A DNA stretch of 64,000 nt from Phallusia mammillata (Eukaryota; Chordata; Ascidiacea; Phlebobranchia; Ascidiidae). Position numbers and translations under genes: made by a program. The notes under the pieces are model-generated. The model saw nothing but the letters and a program-made list of their open reading frames with translations. It was not told the origin of the DNA and ran no database searches. Positions within the stretch are counted from its first letter, which is position 1; each line of letters starts with the position of its first letter. Positions 11,642-23,688 of this stretch are shown here, piece by piece. Location: NCBI GenBank assembly GCA_003260075.1, contig QLIY01000336.1, forward strand, positions 84,454 to 148,453. The letters run 5' to 3'.

Positions 11642-13161
11642 TTACTCCTCCAAAAGAGAAAGGAAATCATCCAGGTTTTCAACAGTAATATCATCATCAT
11701 TAGTAGCACTACCAGCAGGAAGAAACTCGTTGCCTGTATATTGAACCAGCTCATTGCCACTTGGTTCAGCAGGTACTGAGGGTTCAAACACATTTGGGGA
11801 AGGTGTTATATCAACAGAGTTGTTAAACAGTTCCTGTATCAAATCATAGTCCAGCTTCACTTGTTGATTATTGGAAAGTCTGCGCTTAATGCTGTGTAGA
11901 TTATTCTCAATTAAATCAATGTTTGAATGGATTTTTTGTGGTGGGCTTGTAGTAGATAATGCAAGCTGATTTGAAATTGGCGTCGAAAAAAGGTTTTGTG
12001 ATTCTTGGGATGGCAAGTTGTCATCCGGACCTACAATGCCTTTCAACAAATCATCTACGGTGTGAGAGTCTGTGTCTTCTGCACTAGTTGCAAAAGAACT
12101 GGTGGGTAGAAAGTTATCAGACAAATTTGTATCCAATTGGTCAATGTTTTCACTGTTTACATTTGCATCTGGACTAAAAGCATCTGCAGGACTGGATATA
12201 TAATTTGGCATGTCCTGTTTGCTGGCAGCACCAGTGGAATATGTTTGGTCAGTGGTGATAAAGTTTTCAACTGTTCCAGCTGATTTTGAGGCTGTTGGCT
12301 TGTTTGACAAAAGTTCTGTAATAAGAGGTCCTTCAGATGTTGATCCAACATTCGAAGCAATATTTTGTTCCAGTGCGTTATCATTAACCTCCTCAGTTCT
12401 TGACAATTTCGGGAATGGGGCTTCATCAGCGCTTCCAGCTTCTATCATTAACTGTAAAGGTCTTTTCATACCAACTCCACCATGGTGCTTAACCAGACTG
12501 ACTAGAAACTGGATCAGTCGGTTTACCACCTTTTGCTGGTGTGCATGCTTTTGTCTTAGAGCCACAACCTCTCTCCATAGGTCCTCGTTTTCGCGTTTAA
12601 GCTCTGAAAGCTGTACAGAAATATTTGATTGTGTGCTTTTGATGTCATGCATGTCATCAAGCACTGTTGTCAGTTCTTCAGTCTTGTTAGTTTGTGTAAC
12701 CTTTCGCTTGATGTACTGTAGTAGTCCTTCTTCATCCCTTTTAAAGAATGGATGTAGAAACTCAATTGATTCCTGCTGAAGGTCCAAGCTACCTTGTTGA
12801 ATAGTGGTAACTTTTCGAAAGCCATACATGTTTAGTTGTCTAACAAAGCTTGCAAATTTGTTGTGCTTAAAATACTTTGGGAGAACATGTTTTGAAAATC
12901 CAGCTTGATCTCGCACTATGAATGACTGTCCATCCTCACTCCAGGACACATATTTGTTAAACTCTGGTTCTTGTAACAAATTGACCAATTTCAGAAGAAA
13001 TGTAGGAGTCATGTTTGCATATCCTGACAAGTTTGCAATTGGCATTGATGGTATCTGTAAAATTCAAATCACATGTTTAACTATAACTATACACTAACAA
13101 TATCAGAAATTATTAACTAGTCACTTACTTTCATTTCCATTTTTTCAGTATGAGTCGACAT
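11642..13161 (-). CDS. HSF1: Heat shock transcription factor
   Basis: Two exons, 13161-13129 (11 codons) and 13054-11642, join in phase to give 481 aa. The HSF DNA-binding domain spans about residues 26-128 and includes the recognition-helix signature FVRQLNMYGFRKV. A heptad-like region (about 140-215) fits the HR-A/B trimerisation coiled coil. The C-terminus is acidic and Ser/Asn-rich, ending in a DDDI...FLSLLEE type activation segment. HSFs trimerise on heat or proteotoxic stress, enter the nucleus and bind inverted nGAAn units to drive chaperone genes. A shorter protein from Met15 is possible. HSF1 versus another HSF paralogue is inferred from the conserved DBD and the tail, not proven. 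It is divergent with SBDS. Confidence 0.93.
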
Positions 13162-13908
13162 TGTAATTTCTAGACCAAATCACAGCATAAGTCAATTATG
13201 TAATTACTTGTGACTAAAAAAAAAAATCGAGTTTGAAACAACAGGCATTGATATTGATACATCTCCAATATAATATTCCCTGCCGTTTCAAACTAAGACA
13301 CATAACCTGAACAAGATTAAAATTGGACTAAATTGCTTGTATATTCGCAATCACATTAGCACGACATGCCCTTTTTTAGCTGTCACCAAAATGTCTCCAA
13401 CTGCTGCAGCTGTCGTTCCGGTTTTTACCATTATTTGTTGTGCAACAATTCCCTCTTATCCGGCGCAGCGCAGTCCTGTCACGTACCGAAACTTAATCTT
13501 TACTAAGTTGGTACAAGTTTAAAGCCCACCGAAGTGTACTTGTATCTAATACCGTTGCTTAATTTTACTACTTGTGATATAAAAAAGTTTTTTGTCGAAA
13601 TTCGAAAACAAGAACAACCATACTTTGTAAAGCTATTTAATCATCTCAGCAGTCCGCAGCAAATTATGCGGAATAAACCGACACGCGTAGCAAAAAAATG
13701 TCTTATTTCACTGCTTTGAAGTGATTATTTCAATATTGGCTGTGCTTCTTGATTTTTGTATAATTTAAAACTTGGGATTCCCAAATTCTTTACCTAAACA
13801 AAACTGTACTGGCGAGGAAAAAACTTATTCTCTCACGTTGTTTTGTTTCATCGAGGCGTGCAATTGCTAGAATTGACTGTTTTGTTTCTGGAAATGTGAA
13901 AACTGGAC
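13162..13908. other. Shared upstream region of HSF and SBDS
   Basis: No coding exon is seen. It is presumably a bidirectional promoter region. A two-unit inverted motif TTCTGGAA sits at 13886-13893, just 5' of SBDS; it is too short to call a heat shock element. Confidence 0.5.
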
Positions 13909-14664
13909 ATGGCATTGATATTTACTCCAACTAATCAAGTTCGTTTGACGAACGTCGCAATTGTGCGGATGAAAAAGGGAGGTAAACGTTTTGAAATTGC
14001 ATGTTACAAAAACAAAGTAATGTCATGGCGTAACAAAACCGAAAAAGACATCGACGAAGTCTTGCAAACGCACAACGTTTTCACAAATGTTTCCAAAGGC
14101 CAAATGGCAAAAAAGCAGGATATGATGAGCGCATTTGGCACGGAAAACCAAACTGAAGTATGTGTGGCAATTTTAGCTAAGGGGGAACTGCAAGTTTCCG
14201 AGAAGGAACGAAATGACCAGTTGGAATCCATGTTTCGTGATATTGCCACCATTGTCGCTGATAAATGTGTTAATCCAGACACAAAACGTCCCTACACGGT
14301 AACCGTTATTGAAAGGACCATGAAAGAGGACATCCATTACTCAGTAAACCCTAACCGCAATGCAAAGCAGCAAGCATTGCAAGTTATTAAAATGTTAAAG
14401 GAAAAAATTCCCATTAATCGTGCTGAAATGAGGTTAAGGTTTTTCCTTCCTGGCAAAGATTCAAAAAAGACCAAAGAAAAACTGAAGACTTTAATTAAAA
14501 CCGTAGAAAATGAAGAGTTTTCCTCCGGACTTGAAATGGTTTGCTTAGTGGATCCGGGCTGTTATCGCCAAATTGATGAAGTGGTAAGTAAAGAAACTCG
14601 TGGCAAAGGAAAAGTTGAAGTGCTGAATTTGAAAGAGGTGGAAGAAAAAGAGGAAATGCTGTAA
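13909..14664 (+). CDS. SBDS: SBDS ribosome maturation factor
   Basis: A single uninterrupted exon of 251 aa, matching the family length of about 250. It starts [17 protein letters not shown], typical of SBDS, followed by the FYSH domain (about 1-95), the central helical domain (about 105-170) and the C-terminal ferredoxin-like domain. With the GTPase EFL1, SBDS releases eIF6 from late pre-60S subunits in the cytoplasm. The coding region has no intron, unlike vertebrate SBDS. The Lys/Glu-rich C-terminus ends EEKEEML. Confidence 0.97.
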   Translation: MALIFTPTNQVRLTNVAIVRMKKGGKRFEIACYKNKVMSWRNKTEKDIDEVLQTHNVFTNVSKGQMAKKQDMMSAFGTENQTEVCVAILAKGELQVSEKERNDQLESMFRDIATIVADKCVNPDTKRPYTVTVIERTMKEDIHYSVNPNRNAKQQALQVIKMLKEKIPINRAEMRLRFFLPGKDSKKTKEKLKTLIKTVENEEFSSGLEMVCLVDPGCYRQIDEVVSKETRGKGKVEVLNLKEVEEKEEML

Positions 14665-14938
14665 ACTTTTTTAATGTCAAACTGCCCTTACCTACATATG
14701 AAAATCTAGCAGTATCTTTGCAATAAATTGTTCCAATTAAACATTTATATCTTCATTTATCAAGTTGTAGGAAATGCAGCATGAGCGAAACGAATAAGGC
14801 ACTAAATCTCTTCTATTGAGGAACTTCTAACCAATTATGGATCAACTAATGATACAACAAAAGTGCAGTTTTTGTAGTTTAATACATACTAAAAACGGCA
14901 ATTAAAAAGCATGAAGGGAAATGGCTGGGTTGAAGTCA

Positions 14939-16887
14939 TTATGGCATGTACATTCTGCAAGTCTTTAAGTGAGCAACAGCATCTTCCTTAGTGGGCAAAG
15001 TGACTTGACATTGCTTGCATGTTATAGTGTTGTGCTTTTCATGTCGATCGAGGTGTTCTTTCAAGTTATGTTTTAGCACAAAAGCTTTTCCACATATTTC
15101 ACAAGTGTGTGGTTTCTCCCCTTCATGAAATTTCATGTGCCGATATAATGACTGCCTGCATGGAAAAATTGTTTTGTTGTTCGGTGAAATAAACAGTGGT
15201 ACTACATTATTTATATAACAGTACAACAACTATCAAAGATCCAAATTGAACATTGACCTGAATGTAAATGACTTTCCGCATTCTGTGCAGAGGTAAGGTT
15301 TTTCTCCAGTATGTTTACGTAAATGGTCTTTCAAATTCTTTTTATCAGCAAAACACTTTCCACATTCAACACAGACATCTGTTCTTTCTTGACTGTGAGT
15401 GCGAAGATGTGCTTTAAGCAGACTTGCAGCCTAAATGAGTTGTATGTTTAGAATGTTTTTGGAAAGGCAAAGTTTGTGGGGGGAAAAACAAAAAACTTGT
15501 TTTCGAGGTACCTAATAAAATAGACACTTACTGTAAAATCTTTGCCACAATGGTCACATGAAAACCGCTTGATCACTCCATGATTTTGCCTTACATGAAG
15601 GACCTGATCCCTCTTCCTATAAAACAACTCATCTGGACATAGAAGACAAGACCAAGTTTTGCCCTGCATGTTGGTTATTTTTTTTGTTTTCTTGCGTGGT
15701 AGTTTTTGGGGCTTTGACTTTCTTGGTTTGCGCCTAGAGATTTTATCTGCGTCCACACTGTCATCATCAAACTCGCACACAATAGAAATACCACTAACAC
15801 TGCAACTGTCATCAGGAGACATTTCATCCTCATTGGAATATTCGGACCTAAAAGGGTTGCAGTTTATGCACAACCATCAAACTACAACTATTAAAATGTA
15901 TGTCAAAAGAAGGTCAATCTAGCAAAACCTATTCACTCTTTGAAGATTTGTATGTTCCCAATTCATGTTATCTTATTAATTCCAAACACCTGTATTACCT
16001 TAGTATTACAAAACATTAAATATGTTGCTTTTGGCCAAACTTGGAACAAATATACACACCCATGATCAGACGGTGTAGGTGAATATTGCAAGACTACAGT
16101 TTGCAAATCGGAACTTGCATTTTCAAGAATGGAATGAATGATCCCCTTTGATTTGTTTTGAGGTGAGGTTTTACTGTTTGACTCTGTTGACTTTGTTTTA
16201 CTTGTCTCTTTGTCTGGTAGTTGAATTTCTTTCTGTGGACTGGCAGTCGTTTTGTTGTTATGTGAAGCAACATGGTCAGTAAATAATGATAAGTCCGACA
16301 TTTTGAACTTTCTTTCGCAAAATTCACATTTTAACAGGATTTCAGTAATTTCGGATGCACTGCTTTGTTTTGGTGTATCTTTAATAGACTCCGTGTTAGT
16401 TTCCTTTTCAATCAAGTTGTTGCATTCAGAAACAATCTGTCAAAAGTACAAGGAATTCTTGCATTAACATATTCTGGTGTTACAAAAAACAAAAACAATT
16501 TAAATGTGTATTGATTCAATAACTGACCTCATCAAAATTGCACCACTTAGCACTTTTCATGATGGATTGTAAGTCATCCATAGATAAGCCACTGTATTCA
16601 ATTGCACCAAGATAAAAGTAGGGAATCAAATGAAGAAAACTTGTTGGTGTAAACATTTTTAAACATATTTCCTTTGCTGGGTTGGTAGACTTGGCTCTTG
16701 TCTGTTTTGAGCCTTTTTGTATTAAATTATGCAGCTTTGGGGAGGCTGCAGCCAAAATACAGGAATGTGCATGAAATTTTTGTTTTCCAACCTTTACCAC
16801 AATATCACAGTATTCCTGGTTTAATTGTTGCTGGTAAAGAGCACGAAGCCTTTCTTTTCCGACTGGACCAACTTCGGTTTGTAACAT
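14939..16887 (-). CDS. BTB/POZ and C2H2 zinc-finger protein (ZBTB-like)
   Basis: Five exons join in phase: 16887-16528, 16436-16060, 15847-15532, 15430-15258 and 15155-14939, giving 480 aa. An upstream in-frame ATG at 16977 would add 30 residues. The N-terminal BTB domain (about 10-120) contains the core [28 protein letters not shown] strand-helix. After a Ser/Lys-rich linker come zinc fingers: an isolated finger (CEFCERKF...H), a divergent CLLC finger, four canonical fingers linked partly by TGEKPY and EGEKPH, and a last C2HC-type motif ending HLKTC. Such proteins dimerise through BTB and act as nuclear transcription regulators. No one-to-one vertebrate orthologue is claimed. Confidence 0.88.
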
Positions 16888-16977
16888 GATTGTAACTCGT
16901 AAAACACCAAGGATGCCTATCAGAAAACGCTGACAATCGATGACTTCGTTAATCGTTAGTCTTCGTTCTCTCTTCAC

Positions 16978-17507
16978 TGCAAAACTTTTTTTGCCAAAAT
17001 TGCAGTCTATACTAAGGTTTAATATTCTTCATTCACGATTATTTTCAAAACATCTACCAAAAAAAGGTTTTGATAAGATAGGGATAGCAATTTGTGAAGT
17101 AGGTAAATTGAAATCTATCACACAGACTAGATGCGTTTCGCTTGACTGAATCCGGTATCATAGAAGTAATTCCATATCTATTATGACGTCAGCTTTAACA
17201 TTGTGATGCAGTCCTTTGTCTGTAAATTTTGCATTCTTTGGAAACAAGTCGGACGGATAGATTATATCTTTGAATGTGAACAATGTTTTTCCAACTCTTC
17301 CAAATGCATTTAGTTTTTAAAAATAAACTTTCAGCAAATCATGCCACGGCCCTTTGGGAGTGGGGGACATATTTTAGGATGCTTCAAGGCCACACAAAGC
17401 ACAATTTAGTGAAGGTCTCACATACAATCGCAAATAATATGTTTTTTTTATCAGAACAAATAAACACGTTTTAAAAGGCAGTGTCAGTGTCTGTGTTTCA
17501 GGAAAAC
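16978..17507. other. Intergenic, no feature recognised
   Basis: AT-rich sequence with no supported exon, between the BTB zinc-finger gene and the MITE starting at 17508. Confidence 0.5.
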
Positions 17508-18745
17508 CAGTGTTGCCAGGTCAAAGTGTGGAGGGGGGGGGGGGCTTGTTGTAAATTGATTTGTACAAATTTGTATATTGGTGTGAAGCACACGATAATA
17601 TTTCCAAGTGTTCCCTAATCGACTCCCACTATTCCGTGCACACTGCTGAATCAAATCACATTTTAAAACTTTAAACACCTTTGGTAATTTGGTTGCCATA
17701 GTTGGGCGAAACGGTTTGTTGTGTTGTCAACAGCGTTGCCAGGTCAAAGTGTGGAAAAGCCCAACTTTACCCGTCAAATGTAGCCCAAAAGGAGCCAAAT
17801 TTTACAAACACCTGAAATACAAATGATTTTTACTACTTTCACCTGTTGGGGTGACAATTATTCAGGTTTTTCCGTGTTAGATTTAATTTTTGTGCATTTT
17901 GAATTTAAGCTGTTTCCAGTAACACTGTATTGAACACCCTCTGTTTATCCACTTTTTATGCTTTTTTAAAACTTTTTAATCTCTACTTTAAAGCAAAAAT
18001 GTTTCGGATTAATACCAAAGTAAGATGACCTGTAAAACAATGATTTTTGCCAAAAGACAATTTCTCTTATGTAGTAACTAAGGCCTTTATCAAACCTCTT
18101 TGTTTAAAAAATGAACGTACATTGCGTGGACTGAAAGCATTCTTTTGCTCAGCTGGATGTTATTCTCCGATCTCCGACGCTCTGGGCAGTTTTATTAGTT
18201 CTTTTGTCAAAATCGAACTTACAACGTTTTCCACGTCACAATAATAATGCAATCATTACCAGTCATACGGTAAAAAATGTCATTTACAAACCCACCCAAA
18301 AAGGCGCAACGCGCAACTCATAAAAAAGCCCGCAACTTGATGTCGAAAGTAGCCCAATTCGGCGACAAAGGGGGGGGGGTAATACCAAAGTAAGATGACC
18401 TTTAAAACAATGATTTTTGCCAAGAGACAATTCCTCTTCGTGGTAACAAAGGCCTTTATTAAATCTCTTTGTTTGAAAAATGAACGTTACATTGCGTGGA
18501 CTGAAAGCATTCTTTTGCTTAGCTGGATGTTAAATCTCCGACACTCTGGGCGATTTCATTAGTTCTTTTGTCAAAATTGACGTTGTTGACGTCACAATAA
18601 TAATGCAATCATTACTCGTCATACGGTAAAAAATGTCATTTACAAACCCGCCCAAAAAGGCGCAACCCGCAACTCCGAAAAAAGCCCGCAACTCGATGTC
18701 AAAAGTAGCCCAATTCGGCGACAAAAGCGCAACCTGGCAACACTG
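17508..18745. mobile_element. hAT-like non-autonomous element with perfect 8-bp target duplication
   Basis: The left end CAGTGTTGCCAGGT at 17508 and right end ACCTGGCAACACTG ending at 18745 are inverted repeats. Both are flanked by AGGAAAAC (17500-17507 and 18746-18753), the 8-bp target duplication expected of hAT elements. A G run lies near the left end (about 17533-17544), and a second copy of the left end (CAGCGTTGCCAGGTC) restarts near 17731. No transposase is seen. Confidence 0.8.
18010..18725. repeat. Long direct duplication around a G10 run
   Basis: The left copy is 18010-18369 (about 360 bp), the G run 18370-18379 and the right copy 18380-18725 (about 345 bp). The copies differ by substitutions and small indels. 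Both lie inside the hAT-like element. Confidence 0.9.
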
Positions 18746-18807
18746 AGGAAAACAGTAGCAAATTGTGCACTCCTGGTGTTGCCCTGTCTTTTAATGGATG
18801 GAGCGAT

Positions 18808-18938
18808 TTCATTTGCGATTGCTTAATTCCTGAAATGGTTCTTAACGCGCATTTCCTGGGGGGGGGGGGTGCGCGCTCAGACAGCACAGCATTTGCGATT
18901 GCTTAATTCCTGAAATGGTTCTTAACGCGCATTTCCTT
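18808..18938. repeat. Direct duplication around a G11 run with a 20-bp spacer
   Basis: CATTTGCGATTGC...GCATTTCC occurs at about 18810-18857 and again at about 18889-18938. A G run (18858-18868) plus 20 bp separate them. Confidence 0.85.
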
Positions 18939-19404
18939 GCGTTCAACAACTTCAAGGCACCAAGAGCCAAAAAATTTCTTCTTTGGCTGGCGTCCAGTTT
19001 GGTTGGTGGCGGCGGAGCAACGGATTGCTGAGTCAGCACCATAAACGCCTATGCTCCGCTGCGCCACCTATCGAAACAATTTTTAACCAGGCGCCAGTCA
19101 AATTCCAGTGTTAGTAGCTCTACCAATTCCTTTATTTAGGCAATAGGGACAGATGGTGGCACTCGAGGGTTTAGCAGCAAGACGAGCACAAAGGAAAAAG
19201 CTGATCCTGCAAACATGCAATACTTTTGTTACGACAACAGACGAGAAATTAACAGTGAAGTCGACTCTTACCGAACTAATATAGGACCATAGTCAAAGCG
19301 ATCAGTAGATTCAAAGTTTTGTACATACAGCATCAAATTCAATAAATATCACCAAACCACTTTTGCAACGAACTTCGTGACTTAAAATCTTACTGCAAAA
19401 ACAG

Positions 19405-19649
19405 TTAGCAGACGACGGCGGAATCCTCAATTAATGTGATGCAATAATTTGGAACACAACGCAAGTGTTGCATAATGCGATCACGCGCGATTTCGGGAAC
19501 ATTCTCATCACAACAATCCACCAACAACAGAGTTTGTTTTAGCAGCTGAACATGCATTCGTGTACACTTGTGACGACCAAAGTGGCCTCTCCAAAACACT
19601 GAAGCACCGTACTTCGTCATTTGCAAAGTTACGTGTCCATATTCACAAT
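19405..19649 (-). CDS. Possible terminal exon, unknown protein
   Basis: An open frame of about 81 codons with an acceptor-like TATATACAG upstream and a TAA at 19405-19407. The peptide has hydrophobic strands and several Cys, including KYGASVFWRGHFGRHKC and LLVDCCDENVPEIARD, which looks like a folded domain rather than random sequence. No 5' exon or homology is recognised, and the acceptor has a weak pyrimidine tract. It could be a pseudogene fragment or chance. Confidence 0.25.
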
Positions 19650-19664
19650 CTGTATATATAGCTA

Positions 19665-19862
19665 CCTGTCCACTATTTTTTCACAACGAATTAGATACAG
19701 TTTGTTGCACATGTAAGTCGACCTCTGTAAGAGACAAGGGGCAAAATCGAGACATATGGGGGGGGGGGGCCTGTCCACTATTTTTTCACAACGAATTAGA
19801 TACAGTTTGCTGCACCTGTAAGTCGACCTCTGTAAGAGACAAGGGGCAAAATCGAGACATAT
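19665..19862. repeat. Direct duplication around a G12 run, ending at a start codon
   Basis: The left copy is 19665-19757, the G run 19758-19769 and the right copy 19770-19862. The right copy ends at GACATATG, that is, at the ATG of the secreted protein at 19861. Confidence 0.9.
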
Positions 19863-20794
19863 GGATGTCATTGCAAAAATTTCGATTTGGGCTGTGATTT
19901 TGGTGCTTGTCGGAGGCCAGTTGAATCACTTTCTTCAGAGCACGATGATTGACGCTGGAATTATGTCAAAGAAAGTTGAAATGTCCGATGCATGGTAAGC
20001 AAACATGGACAATTTTTTTAAAGCAGTTCGTATCATATGTTTTTTAAGCAGTTTGTGGCTACTAAATATAGGAGGTCGTACTATCCAGGCCTCTTCAAAT
20101 ATTATAAAAAACAAAATTCGACTTTATACAAGGTGGATCGTGAAATCGAAAAATGCCTTATGTGACATATATATGACAAGATTAAGTTCAGCCGAAGTCA
20201 TTATGCCACTTATCACATTAAAGGTCCTTAAGTATTGTCGCCACTCACAAAATCAAACAAAAAATTTGGTCTCATATAATCATTAGCACACTTGTTAGTA
20301 AAGATGCATAGGGTTTTACTTTGGTTGGTACTAATCGTTTCAGGTGCTACTAAACGTGGATAATTAAACAATTTTGAACAAAAGTCTCTTTGTTTGTTTT
20401 TAGCAAATTTGAGGTGCTACCAAAGTGGTTCAAAGATGTTATGCAATGCGAAGAGAAAGATAGGAAATCAATTTCGGAAAAAACGAAAATGCCCAAGCTT
20501 GACTTAAAGCTCGACTTGGATGACGACTTGCTGCAAGATATTCGCTTTGAAAATCGCGAAAAAACACCGATCGAGAATGTAATTGAGTGCGTGAACAGCT
20601 GTTTCGCTTATCTGCAGCGTTTGATTTTGCCTGAAAATTTTGTCATGCCTTGCATTCTCGGCGACTGCAACATGGACAAGAAGATAAAGTTGGAAAAGGA
20701 AAAGTATGCAAACTTTATTGGGAGGAAAGTTCCTGTCAGTCCTCCAGAAGAACCGGTTGACGTAAAACGGACAAAACCTAAAACAACTCCTTAA
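19861..20794 (+). CDS. Small secreted or membrane-anchored protein, unknown family
   Basis: Two exons, 19861-19994 and 20404-20794, join in phase to give 174 aa. The N-terminus has a hydrophobic stretch (about residues 4-20, core ISIWAVILVLVGG), fitting a signal peptide. The rest is charged, with an acidic DLDDDLL segment and several Cys in the C-terminal half (CVNSC, PCILGDC), suggesting disulfides. The tail is Lys/Pro-rich. Intron borders are TG|GTAAGC and TTTTTAG|C. I do not recognise the family. The upstream duplication makes the 5' UTR uncertain. Confidence 0.6.
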
Positions 20795-21329
20795 ATTAAA
20801 TTTGATTTCCCTAAAAATGTTTAGATGTGCACTTAAATGATTAAATGAACTTGAGAGGATCACATCGAGGTTTTTTTATATCCAATGTTTGACACGATGT
20901 GGCCATGCTGTATCCTGTTGTGACAACTCGATTGCACAACTAACCAATTTTATGGTACGAAATCGATTTTACCATAAGATTCAACAAGACAATTTATTTT
21001 TAAAAAGGACAGGTGTTGTGGGCGAAATCCCATCAAAAACAGCTGCAATATGTGTAACTAAATTTTAATTGCTTTTGGGTGCAGCTGGCCTAAAATTGAC
21101 AGCCCCAGCTGTCCGAAAAATAAGCCTACAACCGACGCTGTGATTGATGGAAAATGTCGTATTTTGTTGTTTCATTTTTGTGAAAACGAATAAATAAAAA
21201 ACATGTATAGGCCTACTAACAGACTGAGGAAGGAATATTAAAAACGTTGTAATTGGAGAACTATGTCGAAAATATTCTTTAAATAATGAATTTTTGTCTG
21301 AACATTTTCAAAAAACAATTGGTTTAATT
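20795..21329. other. Intergenic, no feature recognised
   Basis: AT-rich sequence with no supported exon. It ends in GTTTAATT (21322-21329), which is the left flank of a hAT terminus. Confidence 0.5.
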
Positions 21330-21409
21330 CAGGGGTGTGCAACCTGCGGCCCGCCAAGACGTTTAGTGTGGCCCTCAACAACACTCTGATTCAGAGCAAG
21401 TCAAAATGC
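21330..21409. mobile_element. hAT-like MITE, left-end fragment cut at the N
   Basis: It begins CAGGGGTGTGCAACCTGCGG and matches the first part of the element at 23147. It stops at the single N at 21410. Its flank GTTTAATT (21322-21329) equals the sequence just after the right end at 23689-23696. Confidence 0.75.
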
Positions 21410-21410
21410 N
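21410..21410. other. Single ambiguous base (N), probable contig join
   Basis: This is the only N in the window. It lies inside a repeat, and the polarity of the homopolymer runs changes across it (G on the left, C on the right). Confidence 0.7.
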
Positions 21411-23146
21411 TTTCGGTCAGACCGGAACAAAATGAAAATATCGGTCCAGAACGAATTAACGAAATAAATAATTTGCTCAGAACGAATAACGTTATTTTGT
21501 TTCGTTCTGTTCCGGTATGAAACACTGATTTTTAGATTTACAAAATTCAAGCCGTAATTAAAACTTTAACTATCAATTGGTATGTATAAGCTACAATTAG
21601 CAACACACTGTAACACAAACTTAAACAAAAAAACTAAAAACACAATTGCAATATTTTTTGACAAAAATGTAGCCTGGTTCTTGATACAATGATTGGATTT
21701 TCACAGAATTTTGTTGTTTTCATATTGTATTTGACCATTAATTTCTTCATTTGTCATAACTTTGTAGACTCTGAACAGCCGAGCTGCGAGGCTGAGCCTC
21801 ACAAAGGAGTTTGTCCACGTTAACACACGCCCCGCATGTTCCCACATAATTCACACAGACGTACACTATCAGGAACGAAACTATGAGGGAAAAAAGAACG
21901 GTTTCCTAAACAAGAAAACGAAACACAATGACATAGGTCAAAGCACAAAAAATGGCAGTGACCCCCTCACCAACAATTTTGCGACGCAGGTCAACAAGTA
22001 CAGTACACGTATCAACAGTTGCAAGACGATAAAACAGTGGCAAACACTATAGTAAAATACAGACCATAAATAAATTTAGTCGACAAGACAAAATCAATCA
22101 CTCACTGTCAATCACTGAAAACAACGCTCACTTTTAACATTAAGTCAGTCGTCACAGACCCTTTGTCTTAATTTAGCCTTATTCGTCTCCAAATATGCAA
22201 ACCAAACGAATTTATTAATGCAGTAATAAAGTAACCTTACTCGACCACGTTGTGCAGTAAATAAACCCATCGGTATAACCTGCAGACAATAGCGTTCCAA
22301 TTTCACTGTTACGCACATGTTAGAGATTGTAACGTCATATAGGGGTAATAGTGGGACAAGTTAGTCATGCGAAACTAAACGTGGAGATGTTGCAAGTTTT
22401 TTTTCATGTATTGTGTTACTTGTTAAAGTTTCGGACCAAAGTTGCATTTGTGTTTACAGATGTGCACATTTTGATGTTTAATAGTTTTGTGACTAAAATA
22501 AAACAAAGGATTTATCAAACACTAGAAGACTTACTTGTGTTGGACCAAATCTCAAATTCTGAGCATGATCACTAAAATCCCATCTCATTTCCACAGCAGC
22601 TTTAGTGGTGAGTTCACATAATACAGATTGCAGTAGAGAAAAACTTTCAAATCCCAAGGAACATATTCCAGTCTTTAAACTTAGTAAAGTTTGCAAAATA
22701 CCTTTCACTGCTAAAAAGCAACCAACAGCCATAATCCCAGTTACCTTGTATCTGTTTATGGTGTATCGTGTATTACAGAACAAATAAGCGCAAATATCAT
22801 ACGAGTTACTGTGATTGCATGAACGTTGAATTTCGTCATCGTCACCTTATCAGTGCTCGACCTCGATTGTCATTTGTCGCTATTTAACACCTTTTACCAT
22901 CTGTACAGTTACGTCATCGTCACCTTTCTCACTATATATGTTCATGTGTGTTGTAAAGATACCAGAGACAAGCTTTCTCTCTATCAAATACGCTAACGTC
23001 TCTCTCACACGAGAGACTACCTCTCTCACTCAGAATGTAACTCTCGCTTATCTCTCACACCAATAAACTAACTTTAACGTTCAACGCCGTCCAATAATTG
23101 GACTAAGTCCAGACCAGCAGTAGCTCAGATAGGCAAGGACTTAGAG
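21411..23146. other. Segment between two hAT left ends, noncoding
   Basis: No supported gene. Near 22920-23110 there is a TATATATG, CT-rich (CTCTCTCTCAC) and AATAAA arrangement that faintly resembles an LTR, without proof. The target-duplication evidence suggests this segment may be misplaced. Confidence 0.4.
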
Positions 23147-23688
23147 CAGGGGTGTGCAACCTGCGGCCCGCGGGCCACAAGCCGGCCCGCCAAGCCGTTT
23201 AGTGTGGCCCTCAACAACACTCTGATTCAGAGCAAGTCAAAATGCACATTTTAGCAAAAGATCCCCGCTAGTTTTCGGTAAATCTCTTAAGTTGCTATAC
23301 GTAACAAGAATAAGCTAAACCAGTGCACGTTACTTAATTCACCCAGACCTATGGTCTTCTATTCGCCCTAGGTGCTTTTCTGTATCGCGTTTCTATACCG
23401 AATGTGGCGTAATATACCTCTTTCTCTAGTAAACAACTACTTTGTTGTGAAAGGCAGTGTTGCGACGAAACTTAGTTGCATCTTACATTTTAAAGTTGAT
23501 TTTAAACGCAAAATAAAACAAAACGCAGGGGTGTGGAAATAATATCGACATAATATTATAATGCAAGCCGCATTAACAGTAGGGTAAAAAAACGTGTAAA
23601 TACGGTACATGAAAAAAAGTGTGTGGCCCTCGCTTGATGTCCGAAATTGGTTATATGGCCCACCGATGAAAAAGGTTGCACACCCCTG
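23147..23688. mobile_element. hAT-like MITE (542 bp)
   Basis: Left end CAGGGGTGTGCAACCT, right end AGGTTGCACACCCCTG, with the GGCCCGC-type subterminal sequence common in hAT MITEs. The left flank is ACTTAGAG and the right flank GTTTAATT, so the immediate flanks do not match. GTTTAATT instead matches the flank at 21322. No coding capacity. Confidence 0.75.

Noticed and set aside
13886..13893. Possible heat shock element TTCTGGAA upstream of SBDS
   Set aside because: Only two inverted units are present; functional elements normally need three or more.
22920..23110. LTR-like arrangement (TATATATG, CT-rich stretch, AATAAA)
   Set aside because: No matching second LTR, primer-binding site, polypurine tract or retroviral-type coding sequence is seen nearby.
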